Positions 49,392 through 58,446 of a DNA stretch of 64,000 nucleotides are shown here, piece by piece. Each line of letters begins with the position of its first letter. Positions within the stretch are counted from its first letter, which is position 1. Origin of the DNA: Pseudomonadota bacterium (GTDB lineage Bacteria > Pseudomonadota > Alphaproteobacteria > Micavibrionales > CSBR16-224); NCBI GenBank assembly GCA_013285465.1, contig CP053449.1:2008735-2072734 (forward strand), in the 5' to 3' direction. Under the pieces are notes generated by a model. It did no database searches. It was not told the DNA's origin and saw only the letters and a program-made list of their open reading frames with translations. A program made the translations under genes and the position numbers.

Positions 49392-52300
49392 TCAATCCTT
49401 TATCTGAATCCGCATTTCATCGCTATTGGCGCGGATTTCCGGCACATACATCGCATGCGACTGGTTCGGCATCGCATGGAACTGCCCCGGCACTTCGGCG
49501 CGCAGCTCATAGCGGATGATATATTTACCCTGTTTCAGTTTATCGATGAAGAACACGGCCTTCTGATCGCGGAATTCCTGATAAAGCGGCACGGTTTCAC
49601 CTGTTTCACGCCCCTCGGCATCCAGTTTGACGGCTGATCCTGCACCGCTGGTCAGCGCAACAGTCTCAAGCCCGGCCGGTTTGAAATCCTCCGAAATCAG
49701 ATACTCATAATGGTTTTTGGCCTCCATTGTGATACTGACACGGATGCGGTCGCCGCTTTCCACCGTGTCATTATCATTCAGCGGTTTCCAGTCTTCTTTC
49801 AGACCTTTCATCAGCGTTTCCTTGACCGATTTGATCTCGTATTGACGGTCAACGAAGATCTCGTTTCCGGCTTTGGTGATCGGCTCTTCCAGCGTGAAAT
49901 AGGTCAGATAGCCCGCCATATACAGCGCGCCTTTCCCTTTTATCGCAATCTCGACCGTGTTATCGCCGTCTTTCAGCACATCCGCCGACAGATTAACGAT
50001 ACGGTCAAAAGTAAAGACATTCTGCGCTGTGACGCGGCCTTCTTTGACAATTTTGCCGTTCAGCTTCACCTGATAGATGTAATCGGGCGACAGTTCCTGC
50101 GTCATTTTCAAATATTCCGCCAGCCCCAGCACAGCGATTGCCGTATCGCGGGTGTTTTTCCAGCGTCCGCCGCGGCGGTTCAGGCTAAGCCATTTCACGG
50201 CAGGTTCCAGATATTTACTATCCTTATCCAAGGCAGACAGCGCCTTGATGACAAAGGCCGTGGATTCCACGCCGCCATCGCTCCAGCGGTAATGAATGCC
50301 GCTTTCGCCCCAGCGTGCGGTGCCGTTTTCCTTGTCTTCCATGACGCCGTTGACGATATTGCGCCCCAGCACTGCGGCACGCTGCATATCGCCGCGTTTC
50401 TGTTCGGAAACGGCAAACAAGGCACGGGTATAAGGGTTGAGCTTATCGCGCATTTCCCACAATCTGCCGCGTTGTTTCTCCTCGAAATTGCTTTTTGATC
50501 CGGCATAAGCCAGCGCATGCAGCGACCAGGCCAGATTATCCGGCGCATCCTCATCCTTCACCAGCTCAAGCTGCATATAGCGCTTTGCCTTTTCGATCAC
50601 ATCGGCGCGGACATCCACACCGGCCTCACGCGCCAGCGACAGCCCCCACAATACATAGGCGGTCATAAAGCGGTCGGTACTGCTTTCCTTCCACCAGCCC
50701 CAGCCGCCATTGCTGTGCTGGAAGTCGTAAAGCCGTGCCAAACCGGTTTCCACCATATTATCCAGTTTTGCCACTGTTGCATCATTGCGGCGCTGCGGAT
50801 GTGCGGGATCGCCGCGCGGCGTCAGCACATTATTGATGTAATTATTCACATCCGTTTTTGACAGTCCCAGCTGCGTCATCGTGCTGCGCACAATCACGGC
50901 AGGCAGGAAACGGCTCATCGTCTGCTCCACACAGCCATAGGGGTATTCCGCCAGATAAGGCAATGCATCGAGCATATTACCCGCCAGCGACGGCGACAGC
51001 GTCAATTGCAGTGCCGTCGCTTCCTTAATGCGTTCTTTCGGCAGTGTAAAGGTCAGACGCTGCCCGATACCTTCATCCGCGCCTTTGCCTTTCAGCACCG
51101 CGCTTTGAGCAATGAATTTTTCAATCCCGTGCGGAATAACGGGGAAGCTTTTACGCATCGCATCGGAGAGATTGCCGCTTTTCGCACTGACCGTGACAAT
51201 CGCCTCGCCTTCTTCCGCGGCATAGGCAACCCATTGGGCACGCTGCTGACCGCCTGCCGGAACCGTGACAGGGCCGATTTCGCCCTTCACGAATTGACCA
51301 TCACGGTAAAGCCCCGTAATGGTCAGCCCTTCGGTTTTAATCTGCGGCGTCAGCGTCAGCGGCTTGTCGGAAATATTATCGATCAAAGCCGACAACACAA
51401 CCTTGTCCCGCGCCGTAAAGAAGCGCGGCGCCTGCAGACGCACCATCAACTGCTTGTTCGAGCGAACCTCATGCGTGACATTACCGACAGAGGTGTCTTT
51501 TGTCACTGCCCGTGCCGTCATACGCCATGTTGTCAGGGAATCCGGGAATTTCGCCTTGATACGCGCATGCCCGTTGCGGTCGGTTTTGACGCCGGGCAGC
51601 CATATCACGGTCGAACGGAAATCATCGCGCACCCGTTCCTCCTCACCGCCGGCATCATCCATCCCGCCCTTACCGCCAATGGCTTTTTCATTGGCACGGC
51701 GGCCTGCGCCGTCCATTTCTTTGGATTCTTCATCCGCCATCGACAAGCCTTCCGCCATCGCGGAGGGGGCCGCCATTTCCTGACGTGCCATATTGCTTTC
51801 CATCGGTGCGCTTTTCTTGGCGCGTACAGAATCCGCCGCCATATTGCCGACAGCCTGTCCGTATTCCGCCTCGCGGGCATCCTTATCGCTGCGGTACTGG
51901 TCTTTTTTATCGACCAGTATTTTGTTTTTCGCATCATGCACCAGATGCACAAAGCTGCGCTGATAGAAACTGGCCTGCATCGCCACCGATTGCAGACGCT
52001 TATCGCCATAGAAATACTCGCGAATATCTTTCGCATAGTCTTTCTGGATGTAATAGACAGAGGCATCGACCAGCCCCAGCGCGACTTCACCCGTGACAGG
52101 CTTGCCGTCCTGATCGGTCACCGTCACATCAAACACGCCGTCTTCCTGCGGTTGATAAACCTCTTTATCTGATGTGATTTTTACGTTCAGGAATTTGCCT
52201 TCCGGCGGCACGATGACTTCCTCCATCACCTGTTTCAACTGAAACTGATCCAGCGATGCCGCATGTAAATTGACATTCGGCACGAAATGCTGCGTGACCG

Positions 52301-55259
52301 GAATTTCCACCAGACGCACAGGGCCTTTCATATAAAGCAGTTCATAACCGAACAGCCCGTCACTTTCCTGCGTAAACAGCACCCATGTATCCGGACGGTC
52401 GGAGACGATCATCGCCCGCGCGGTTTCACCGACATTATAAGTGTCCTTTTCGGTGATAATTTGCAAACCGCCATAGCGGTAGCCGATATCCGTTGCCTTT
52501 TGATCAGACACAAAGACATGCGCCTGGCTCGTTACTTCCTTGCCATTGTCGTATCCGGTAAAGGTGACGGCGTAATAGCCGTTGGCCATCGGCTCGAAAG
52601 TGAATTTCGCTTCGCCATTTTCATCACTTTTGACAAATTTTTTCAAGACGGCCTGTTCCGCATAGCCGCCCGGTGTCAGAACTTCATCTCTACCTTTTTT
52701 CAGCACGGGCTCACGCCAGCTTTGCTGCGCGACACTGACCGTCCCCTCAACGGAAACCGGCTTGTCATTCGCCGTCATGGTCTTGATTTTAACCGTTACT
52801 TTATCGCCGGGGCGATAAAGGCTGCGCTCCGGCTCGGCATAGGCAAAAAACGCCGTTTTCGTGACTTTGACATTGCTGGTCGCGCGGATTTCACGGCGGC
52901 TTTGATCCACCACCCGCACTTCGATCCGGTATTGCAGATCAGAGGCGGAGTCTTTATCGGTTTCGATGGTAAAGCTTGCCTTGCCTTTTTCATCGGTTTT
53001 GATTTTCTGCTGCGTGATCAGCTGCCCGCTATCCTGATAGGGCATATGCCGGTAATGATGCCGCCCGCGATAAGCGCCCTGCTCTTCACGATAATACCAC
53101 GGATAGGGACGCGGCGGCTGATAGTTATGGACGTAATTCTGCCGGTAAACCAGATATTCCACCTCGGCATTGGCAACCGCGCCGCCAAAATAATATTTGG
53201 CATCAATATCCATTTCCAGCTTGTCGCCCAGACGGAAAACGGGGTCTTTGCCGTCTTCCAGCTTCGGTGCAACACTGACCAGAAATTCCGGCAGTTTATA
53301 TTCTTCCAGACGGAAGAGCGGCGCCGTCGAAATATGCGATCCCGTTTGGACGTTATGGATTTGCAAGCTGTATTCGCCCAGAACCGCTTTTTCATCCAGC
53401 TCCAGCGTATCGTCAAAGCCGCCGAATTCATTCAGCACATGTTCTTTCTCATAAGCCTTATTGCCGCGGGCATCATAGATAAACGCGCGGATTTTCATGC
53501 CGGCGGGATTGATGAAAATACCGTTTTCGGGAATACGGACAACACCTTTAAAACCGACCTGTTCATTGGGGCGGTATGCCGGACGGTCGGTAAAGGCATA
53601 GGTCCACCATTCACCTTTATTATTGTGGTAATTGTTATAGTAATTGTTCTGCACAAAGGCTTGTAGCCCGCCTGCTGCCGAAACCGCCGCAAACATATTG
53701 TGATTGTGATAGTAAGGCTGTTGGTCACGCGTATATTTCAGCTCTGCCGCCAGCAGGCCGTCCGCGCCGGTTTTGCCTTGCGCCACTTCCCACTGGGTGC
53801 TGCCGTTTGTATTCACCCAGGAATACACATAGCGCACCAGCGCATTTGCTGCGGGTTTGCCGGTTTTGGCATCCGCCACCATAAACAGCGCCGTATCGCG
53901 GGACAGTTTACTAACCAGCGCCAGATCACTGACCAGCACCAGATCATAAGCTTTCTGACCATTTGCACCCGCGACCATCAGCAGATAGGCACCCGCAGGC
54001 AAAACGCCAAGCTTTTCATCCGGTTTGTCGGGATTTTTGCTGCGCCATGCCGCCATGCCCTGATTACTGCTGTGATGCATATGTTTGCCGTCATTTTTCA
54101 GCTTTGCCGTCCAATCCGCCGCAACGGGCAAAGACCGGTAGCGCTGCGTGCGCTCCACCAATTCGCGCAGCAGCCCCTGATAATGGGTCATATCCGACGC
54201 ATTTGCACCGCGTTGCCCCAGCGCGGCAACAAGATCGAGTTTATAAAGCGTGAAACGGGCCTGATCCATATTGCGCCAGCTGATATTGAAGCGGATCTGG
54301 CTGCCGGGGGTAAAGCTGTTGCCGACGCTCATCGACAGATTGGGAGCGGTGATATATTCAATCCGGCGGCGGGCATCATCAACAAATTGCGATTCCCCGC
54401 GTTTAAATGTTTCCAGCAACCCCTTATAGGCTTTGACGGCTTCCGGAAAGCGGTTGGAACCTTCATGGAACTGTCCCAGCTGGTTCCATGCATCATCCGC
54501 CCATTCCGTCCGCGGAAAGTCTTCCGTGATCTTTTCAAATGCCTTGACGATTTTTTTGATACCGTCCTCGTCATTGCCGAGGCTGTAACGCAGGGACAAA
54601 GCCAGCCCGTAATAGGCACGCGCCTTATCTTCGTCGGATTTGGCGACTTTCAGAATCTCTTCGTAAAGCTGCGTCATCGTTGAACCGCCATCCGGCGCTT
54701 TGATTTTACCGCCGGAAATGCTCACGGCACGGATTTGCGGATTGTACCAACCGCGCCAGCCTGTCACATGATCGGCCAGCAAAAAGCTGAGCGCGATAAA
54801 TTTCTCGCGCGCCAGTGTCACATCATCGGAGCCCGCCCAGTATTCGCGCGCATCCTCCAGCATGGTCTGGATGTCCTGTGCATGTCCCCAGCGGTCACGC
54901 GCGAAATAATGTTCCGCCAATGCCCCTGCGGCCTCTGCCCGCCAGCGGTCCTTATCCTTACTCTCCGCCAGCTCTTTCAGATTTTTCTCCGCCTGTTCGC
55001 GCTTTGCCTCGTCCTTGCCGCGCAGAATACTGTCGGAATATTTGAACAATACCTCGCGGGCGAGGTGTTTATTGTCCGTTTTTTCGGATAACAATTTCTC
55101 AAAAGCCGTCGCTGACAAACGGTAGGATTTTTCCTGATAATAGCGGTCGCCCGCTTTTAAATCCTTTGACGTATAGGCAAAAGCCCCTCCCGCAAAAAAC
55201 AGCGATACCGCCGTAAAAACCACTGCAAAAGCCGCTGTCAGACCGTGTTTGTTCAGCAT
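49392..55259 (-). CDS. alpha-2-macroglobulin family protein with thioester motif
   Basis: This 1955-residue exported protein has a signal peptide in the first 28 residues (ending near GGAFAYT). Residues about 30-320 are helical, TPR-like (DRYYQEKSYRLSATAFEKLL; ADDAWNQLGQFHEG). A series of macroglobulin beta domains follows, with YRPNEQVGFKGVVR and YRPGDKVTVKIKT. The complement-like thioester domain has GCVEQ with Cys 1443, and VETGLARLYDFQHSNGGWGWW; a receptor-type domain ends the protein. The CxEQ thioester indicates a protease-trapping form as in E. coli YfhM, although the partner PbpC is not adjacent. A Met/Ala/Glu-rich loop around residues 1150-1210 is probably the bait or a linker. AAGGAG precedes the ATG at 55259. 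Confidence 0.93.
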   Translation of the reverse strand: MLNKHGLTAAFAVVFTAVSLFFAGGAFAYTSKDLKAGDRYYQEKSYRLSATAFEKLLSEKTDNKHLAREVLFKYSDSILRGKDEAKREQAEKNLKELAESKDKDRWRAEAAGALAEHYFARDRWGHAQDIQTMLEDAREYWAGSDDVTLAREKFIALSFLLADHVTGWRGWYNPQIRAVSISGGKIKAPDGGSTMTQLYEEILKVAKSDEDKARAYYGLALSLRYSLGNDEDGIKKIVKAFEKITEDFPRTEWADDAWNQLGQFHEGSNRFPEAVKAYKGLLETFKRGESQFVDDARRRIEYITAPNLSMSVGNSFTPGSQIRFNISWRNMDQARFTLYKLDLVAALGQRGANASDMTHYQGLLRELVERTQRYRSLPVAADWTAKLKNDGKHMHHSSNQGMAAWRSKNPDKPDEKLGVLPAGAYLLMVAGANGQKAYDLVLVSDLALVSKLSRDTALFMVADAKTGKPAANALVRYVYSWVNTNGSTQWEVAQGKTGADGLLAAELKYTRDQQPYYHNHNMFAAVSAAGGLQAFVQNNYYNNYHNNKGEWWTYAFTDRPAYRPNEQVGFKGVVRIPENGIFINPAGMKIRAFIYDARGNKAYEKEHVLNEFGGFDDTLELDEKAVLGEYSLQIHNVQTGSHISTAPLFRLEEYKLPEFLVSVAPKLEDGKDPVFRLGDKLEMDIDAKYYFGGAVANAEVEYLVYRQNYVHNYQPPRPYPWYYREEQGAYRGRHHYRHMPYQDSGQLITQQKIKTDEKGKASFTIETDKDSASDLQYRIEVRVVDQSRREIRATSNVKVTKTAFFAYAEPERSLYRPGDKVTVKIKTMTANDKPVSVEGTVSVAQQSWREPVLKKGRDEVLTPGGYAEQAVLKKFVKSDENGEAKFTFEPMANGYYAVTFTGYDNGKEVTSQAHVFVSDQKATDIGYRYGGLQIITEKDTYNVGETARAMIVSDRPDTWVLFTQESDGLFGYELLYMKGPVRLVEIPVTQHFVPNVNLHAASLDQFQLKQVMEEVIVPPEGKFLNVKITSDKEVYQPQEDGVFDVTVTDQDGKPVTGEVALGLVDASVYYIQKDYAKDIREYFYGDKRLQSVAMQASFYQRSFVHLVHDAKNKILVDKKDQYRSDKDAREAEYGQAVGNMAADSVRAKKSAPMESNMARQEMAAPSAMAEGLSMADEESKEMDGAGRRANEKAIGGKGGMDDAGGEEERVRDDFRSTVIWLPGVKTDRNGHARIKAKFPDSLTTWRMTARAVTKDTSVGNVTHEVRSNKQLMVRLQAPRFFTARDKVVLSALIDNISDKPLTLTPQIKTEGLTITGLYRDGQFVKGEIGPVTVPAGGQQRAQWVAYAAEEGEAIVTVSAKSGNLSDAMRKSFPVIPHGIEKFIAQSAVLKGKGADEGIGQRLTFTLPKERIKEATALQLTLSPSLAGNMLDALPYLAEYPYGCVEQTMSRFLPAVIVRSTMTQLGLSKTDVNNYINNVLTPRGDPAHPQRRNDATVAKLDNMVETGLARLYDFQHSNGGWGWWKESSTDRFMTAYVLWGLSLAREAGVDVRADVIEKAKRYMQLELVKDEDAPDNLAWSLHALAYAGSKSNFEEKQRGRLWEMRDKLNPYTRALFAVSEQKRGDMQRAAVLGRNIVNGVMEDKENGTARWGESGIHYRWSDGGVESTAFVIKALSALDKDSKYLEPAVKWLSLNRRGGRWKNTRDTAIAVLGLAEYLKMTQELSPDYIYQVKLNGKIVKEGRVTAQNVFTFDRIVNLSADVLKDGDNTVEIAIKGKGALYMAGYLTYFTLEEPITKAGNEIFVDRQYEIKSVKETLMKGLKEDWKPLNDNDTVESGDRIRVSITMEAKNHYEYLISEDFKPAGLETVALTSGAGSAVKLDAEGRETGETVPLYQEFRDQKAVFFIDKLKQGKYIIRYELRAEVPGQFHAMPNQSHAMYVPEIRANSDEMRIQIKD

Positions 55260-55381
55260 TTTGATGCTCCTTAAAATATACAAAAAATGTCGCTCTTACC
55301 CCTTATGACGCGCAGGCGGGGGATATCCTTTGAAATTATTTTTAAAAAATTTAACCGATAAAGCTGAAGACTTGCTTAACA

Positions 55382-56512
55382 TCAGAACAATGCGGTTTCC
55401 TCCAGCCCTGCCGGAAGGCTGTGACGCAGGTTTTCGGCGCAATTGTCACCAAAGGGGATATTATAAAAGGCGCAGATTTTTCCGTCTTCCCGCTCCCGCA
55501 GGCCAAAGAAAATGCCGGGATAGCGTTTTTCTGCCGTAATATCGCGGACACGCACAGGCCGCCAGCCGCCGTTCAGGCGCTCGGAAACATAGAACCGTAA
55601 TGTAAAAAGATACTCCTGCGGCGGTCTGTCCGGTGTTTTATTTGTGGTCGAAATCATCATCACGTAAAGCCCGTGCCGTTCATTATAACGGATTTGCGGC
55701 ACTTCGATCTGCGTGAAATTTTCCGCATCGGGAAGAAAAATCGGGGAAAGCAGTTTTAAACGCGGCGTGCCGGAAAGATTTTCCAAAACACCGTGACCGA
55801 CCACAGGTTCCTGTCTGCCGGCGAACGTGCTTTTCGCACCCCAAAGCATATGCACCGTGCCGTTTCTGTCTTTCACCAGCCAGGGGTCGCGCCATGCCAG
55901 AATAGGCCCGCCTTCCTCGCCGTCATTATTGCCCAGCGTATCGCGCGGTCCCAGATAATAGCTCATATCCCTGATTGCTTCATAATCACGCAAAGGGCAG
56001 GATAGCGGCTCTTCGGTCAGCGGCCGGAAATCGCGCTTGTCATCCGAAACAGCCAGCCCCAGCGCCTGCAGTTTCGGACGGCTATCATCACCCGTATTGC
56101 GGATGCCGGTATATCCGGCCAGATAACAACCGTCATGTTTCAAAACCGATCCCGTCCAGATCGAACGGGAATCAAAGTAATCCGTTTCCAGACGCGGCAT
56201 CATCACCGCGCCGTCATCACGCCATGTTTTTCCGGCATCATCCGAGACGAATCGCCGCCAGTGATGCGGCAAATGATCACGAAAAACAGCCAGATCCAGC
56301 CCCAGATCAACATAAAGCGCACGCGGCGAGGCCAGCGTATAGAGATTCCATTCCCGCCCTTCGGCAAACATCCACGCATCCCAGATATAGACTGACGGAT
56401 GGATAATACCGCCCGTGAATATCTCTTCCGCAGGCGGAGGAAACAAAACCTGCTCGAAATCAAGCGCCGCCGCCACATCCAGATGCAGTTTTTCCCTTAA
56501 AAAATTAAGCAT
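55382..56512 (-). CDS. five-bladed beta-propeller glycosidase-like protein (GH68/GH32/GH43 type)
   Basis: This 376-residue protein has motifs of the furanosidase superfamily: IWDAWMF near residue 43 (candidate nucleophile Asp), WTGSVLKHDGCYLAGYTG, LAWRDPWLVKDRNGTVHMLWGA with the RDP transition-state motif, and IEVPQIRYNERHGLYVM (candidate acid Glu). The order WDxW, RDP, E..P resembles levansucrase/inulosucrase (GH68). Length is shorter than typical levansucrases (about 430-470), and no signal peptide is seen, so a cytoplasmic fructan or sucrose-like hydrolase, or a GH43-like enzyme, is possible. It lies 122 bases upstream of the macroglobulin gene on the same strand. Confidence 0.75.
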   Translation of the reverse strand: MLNFLREKLHLDVAAALDFEQVLFPPPAEEIFTGGIIHPSVYIWDAWMFAEGREWNLYTLASPRALYVDLGLDLAVFRDHLPHHWRRFVSDDAGKTWRDDGAVMMPRLETDYFDSRSIWTGSVLKHDGCYLAGYTGIRNTGDDSRPKLQALGLAVSDDKRDFRPLTEEPLSCPLRDYEAIRDMSYYLGPRDTLGNNDGEEGGPILAWRDPWLVKDRNGTVHMLWGAKSTFAGRQEPVVGHGVLENLSGTPRLKLLSPIFLPDAENFTQIEVPQIRYNERHGLYVMMISTTNKTPDRPPQEYLFTLRFYVSERLNGGWRPVRVRDITAEKRYPGIFFGLREREDGKICAFYNIPFGDNCAENLRHSLPAGLEETALF

Positions 56513-56678
56513 TATCAGACCCTTGATGGAAAAATCTTTTGACCGGCACGCAATGCCACAATTCCATCATAAAATGAAACCGCCGTCTTCCGAAACATCT
56601 ATCTTTTCTTCTGTCGTAAAACAGGCACGGCAATCTTTATCAATGTGATTATTTTTTTATCTTTTGTGATAATTTCAT

Positions 56679-56707
56679 TGACTCCCCCCTTGCCGTTATG
56701 GTAATTT
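56679..56707 (+). promoter_or_regulatory. candidate promoter of the 67-residue protein gene
   Basis: TTGACT (56679-56684) and TAATTT (56702-56707) with 17 bases between. The predicted leader is about 110 bases and contains the repeats at 56745-56770. Confidence 0.45.
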
Positions 56708-56744
56708 TTGTCCTGAGAGAGGCGTGTTATATCAATTCTTTAGC

Positions 56745-56770
56745 CCTGTTTTATAACAGGCGTTATAACG
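56745..56770. promoter_or_regulatory. inverted and direct repeats in the leader, candidate operator
   Basis: CCTGTT-TTAT-AACAGG (56745-56760) is an inverted repeat, directly followed by the palindrome CGTTATAACG (56761-56770). TTATAAC occurs twice, at 56751-56757 and 56763-56769, 12 bases apart, close to one helical turn. Confidence 0.4.
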
Positions 56771-56825
56771 CTCACCTTTTTCAACAAAATGGTAAATGTT
56801 CAACACTAACAAAAGGAATAAGAAC

Positions 56826-57029
56826 ATGGCCGATAAAAAGAAAGAAGAACTGGTTTTCGGTGAGGGAAGCAACAACGCCATTATCTTTGGTATGGCCAGT
56901 GGCAAACTTACGGAAGAACAGCTGAACCGAAAGATCCAATTGGAAGCGCGTAAAGCCTCCAGCGGGTCTAACAATAGCGGCCACTCAATGGCCGGCTCAA
57001 TGCGGGCAGCAATGTACCGTAGAAAGTAA
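56826..57029 (+). CDS. 67-residue hydrophilic protein, unknown
   Basis: This small protein starts MADKKKEELVFGEGSNNAIIFGMASGK. It is highly charged at the N-terminus, has a helical middle (LTEEQLNRKIQLEARKAS), a Ser/Gly/Asn linker and a basic end (MRAAMYRRK). There is no membrane segment or known motif. The ATG at 56826 has AAAAGGAAT upstream and a clear terminator follows, so the gene seems to be a monocistronic expressed unit. An ATG at 56796 would add 10 residues but lacks a ribosome-binding site. Function unknown. Confidence 0.65.
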   Translation: MADKKKEELVFGEGSNNAIIFGMASGKLTEEQLNRKIQLEARKASSGSNNSGHSMAGSMRAAMYRRK

Positions 57030-57064
57030 GAACAGCTATAAACAATTAGCTTTATACGTTGTTG

Positions 57065-57099
57065 AAGCCGCGGCCTAAGAATCGCGGCTTTTGCGTTTT
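57065..57099 (+). terminator. terminator after the 67-residue protein gene
   Basis: Arms AAGCCGCG (57065-57072) and CGCGGCTT (57083-57090) with a 10-base loop are followed by TTGCGTTTTT. Confidence 0.7.
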
Positions 57100-57180
57100 T
57101 CAAAAACACCCTTTTCAAAAAAAACTCCTTTGCCTGAAAGCCGTGAAGCGTTTAGACTTGGGCGGAAGAAAATTTATCAA

Positions 57181-57222
57181 GGCAATGCACAAGCTTCCGC
57201 ATGTAACGTCATTGCCTGTTTT
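57181..57222 (+). promoter_or_regulatory. terminator-like hairpin before the receiver gene
   Basis: GGCAATG (57181-57187) pairs with CATTGCC (57210-57216), followed by TGTTTTTA, only 22 bases before the receiver start codon. The loop is large (22 bases), so it could be a leader control element or coincidence. Confidence 0.3.
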
Positions 57223-57237
57223 TAATAGTGAAATATT

Positions 57238-57780
57238 ATGGCCCTCCGCTTTAACAATCTGTCCATTCTGGTCGCCGAGGATAACAAGGCCATGCTGAGC
57301 CTGATCCGTGCGGTTTTAAATACGCTGGAATTTCAGGAGATCCATACGGCGGCGAATGGCGAAGATGCCTGGCGCATGTTTCAATCGCAAAAACCCGATA
57401 TCGTGCTGACCGACTGGGAAATGGAAACAATGACGGGGATCGAACTCGTCCGTAAAATCCGCCGCGATCCGGCCTCGTCCAACCGTATGATTCCGGTCGT
57501 CATTCTGACAGGATACGCCCTGCCGGAACGTATTCTGGAAGCGCGGGATGCCGGTGTGACGGAATTCCTTGTCAAACCCTTTATGGCCAAAGAACTCGCC
57601 AACCGTCTGGCGCATGTTATCAACAAGCCGCGCGATTTCATTGAAACGGAGACCTTTGTCGGACCGGACAGACGGCGGCGCGAAACCCCCGGCTACACTC
57701 CCGAACGCAGACAAAAGCGGAACATCGAAAAACTTGATCCTGATAAAAACACCTGGCATGTAGGAGGAGAAGAGAAATGA
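57238..57780 (+). CDS. single-domain response regulator (CheY-like receiver)
   Basis: The protein has 180 residues. The receiver domain (residues 7-127) has the acidic pair in ILVAEDNKAML, the phosphoacceptor Asp in DIVLTDWEME (about residue 60), Thr in VVILTGYA and Lys in FLVKPFMAKEL. The tail (about 128-180) contains PRDFIETETFVGPDRRRR, a motif that recurs at the end of alphaproteobacterial stand-alone receivers and is of unknown role. There is no DNA-binding domain. Its stop overlaps the next start in an ATGA, so the two proteins are translationally coupled. No histidine kinase is adjacent. Confidence 0.93.
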   Translation: MALRFNNLSILVAEDNKAMLSLIRAVLNTLEFQEIHTAANGEDAWRMFQSQKPDIVLTDWEMETMTGIELVRKIRRDPASSNRMIPVVILTGYALPERILEARDAGVTEFLVKPFMAKELANRLAHVINKPRDFIETETFVGPDRRRRETPGYTPERRQKRNIEKLDPDKNTWHVGGEEK

Positions 57781-58286
57781 GCAACATTTCCGAAGACGTC
57801 AAAGTCAAAATCTACAACGCATCAAAAGTTTTACAACGCAAAGCCGGCACCGGAAAAATTGATCCGAAAAAGCTGAAAGAAGCCGAAAAAATCATCGAGG
57901 AAAATACGGTCAATTTTGTGCCGATGGCTCTGGATTATCTGAAGGAGCTGGAAAAGGCCCTCCGCGCCGCAAAGGACAATAACGGTGAATCTGCAGAGCA
58001 GCACCACAAAATCACCCTGCCGATCATGCATCTGAAATCGACCGGCACGGTCTTCAAATATCCGCTGGTCAGTGATTTGTCGGATATTACCCTGACGTTT
58101 CTGGAAACCACCAAAACACTCAATGACGATGTGCTGGCCATTGTGATGGCGCATGAACAATTGCTGCATGCCATTCTTGCCGAAGAAATGTCCGGTGACG
58201 GCGGCACGAAAGGCAAGGCCATGAAAAAAGAAATGGCTTCGGTCTGTAACCGCTATTTGAAAAAACACAGCGGCAGCAACGCCTAA
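57777..58286 (+). CDS. helical partner of the receiver protein, unknown
   Basis: This 169-residue, largely helical protein overlaps the receiver gene by 4 bases (ATGA). It has VKVKIYNASKVLQRKAGTG, a Lys/Glu helix, DYLKELEKALRAAK, then HHKITLPIMHLKSTGTVFKYPLVSDLSD and VMAHEQLLHAILAEEM. Several His residues (QHH, MHLK, AHEQLLH) could allow a histidine-phosphotransfer role, but no HPt consensus is clear. The coupling implies that it works with the receiver. Similar receiver-plus-helical-protein pairs occur in other alphaproteobacteria as far as I recall; function not established. Confidence 0.75.
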   Translation: MSNISEDVKVKIYNASKVLQRKAGTGKIDPKKLKEAEKIIEENTVNFVPMALDYLKELEKALRAAKDNNGESAEQHHKITLPIMHLKSTGTVFKYPLVSDLSDITLTFLETTKTLNDDVLAIVMAHEQLLHAILAEEMSGDGGTKGKAMKKEMASVCNRYLKKHSGSNA

Positions 58287-58324
58287 TCCCTTATATCCCT
58301 GCACAGGGCGCAAGCCTTTCTTTT

Positions 58325-58345
58325 CCGCTTTACAAGCGGGTTTAT
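58325..58345 (+). terminator. weak hairpin after the receiver pair
   Basis: CCGCTT (58325-58330) and AAGCGG (58334-58339) with a 3-base loop are followed by GTTTATCC; the T tract is poor. Confidence 0.35.
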
Positions 58346-58374
58346 CCGACTTATGCTCTTTTTGAACAAAACTA

Positions 58375-58395
58375 TTGACAGGTGGCAGCACCTGT
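58375..58395 (+). promoter_or_regulatory. candidate operator overlapping the -35 of the NAD salvage operon
   Basis: ACAGGTG (58378-58384) and CACCTGT (58389-58395) are exact inverted arms around GCAG. They overlap a perfect TTGACA (58375-58380), while the -10 element is weak (GAATTT or TTTATG). This fits control of the downstream genes by a dimeric regulator. The site does not look like the NrtR consensus that I remember. Confidence 0.5.
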
Positions 58396-58446
58396 GCGAA
58401 TTTATGCAAAATTAAACATGCGCGAATCAAAGATAAGAGAGCCATA

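Larger units (their letters stand above)
56513..56825. other. 313-base intergenic region between propeller enzyme and small protein
   Basis: This divergent gap holds a plus-strand promoter-like pair (TTGACT 56679-56684, 17-base spacer, TAATTT 56702-56707), an inverted repeat and a TTATAAC direct repeat in the following leader. No gene is seen; the first half (56513-56670) has nothing I can name. Confidence 0.5.

Noticed and set aside
51006-52172. 388-residue open frame opposite the macroglobulin gene
   Set aside because: Same reason; the composition is that of a reverse-complement frame.
52287-53666. 459-residue open frame on the plus strand inside the macroglobulin gene
   Set aside because: Shadow frame with no ribosome-binding site; the macroglobulin frame is complete and conserved.
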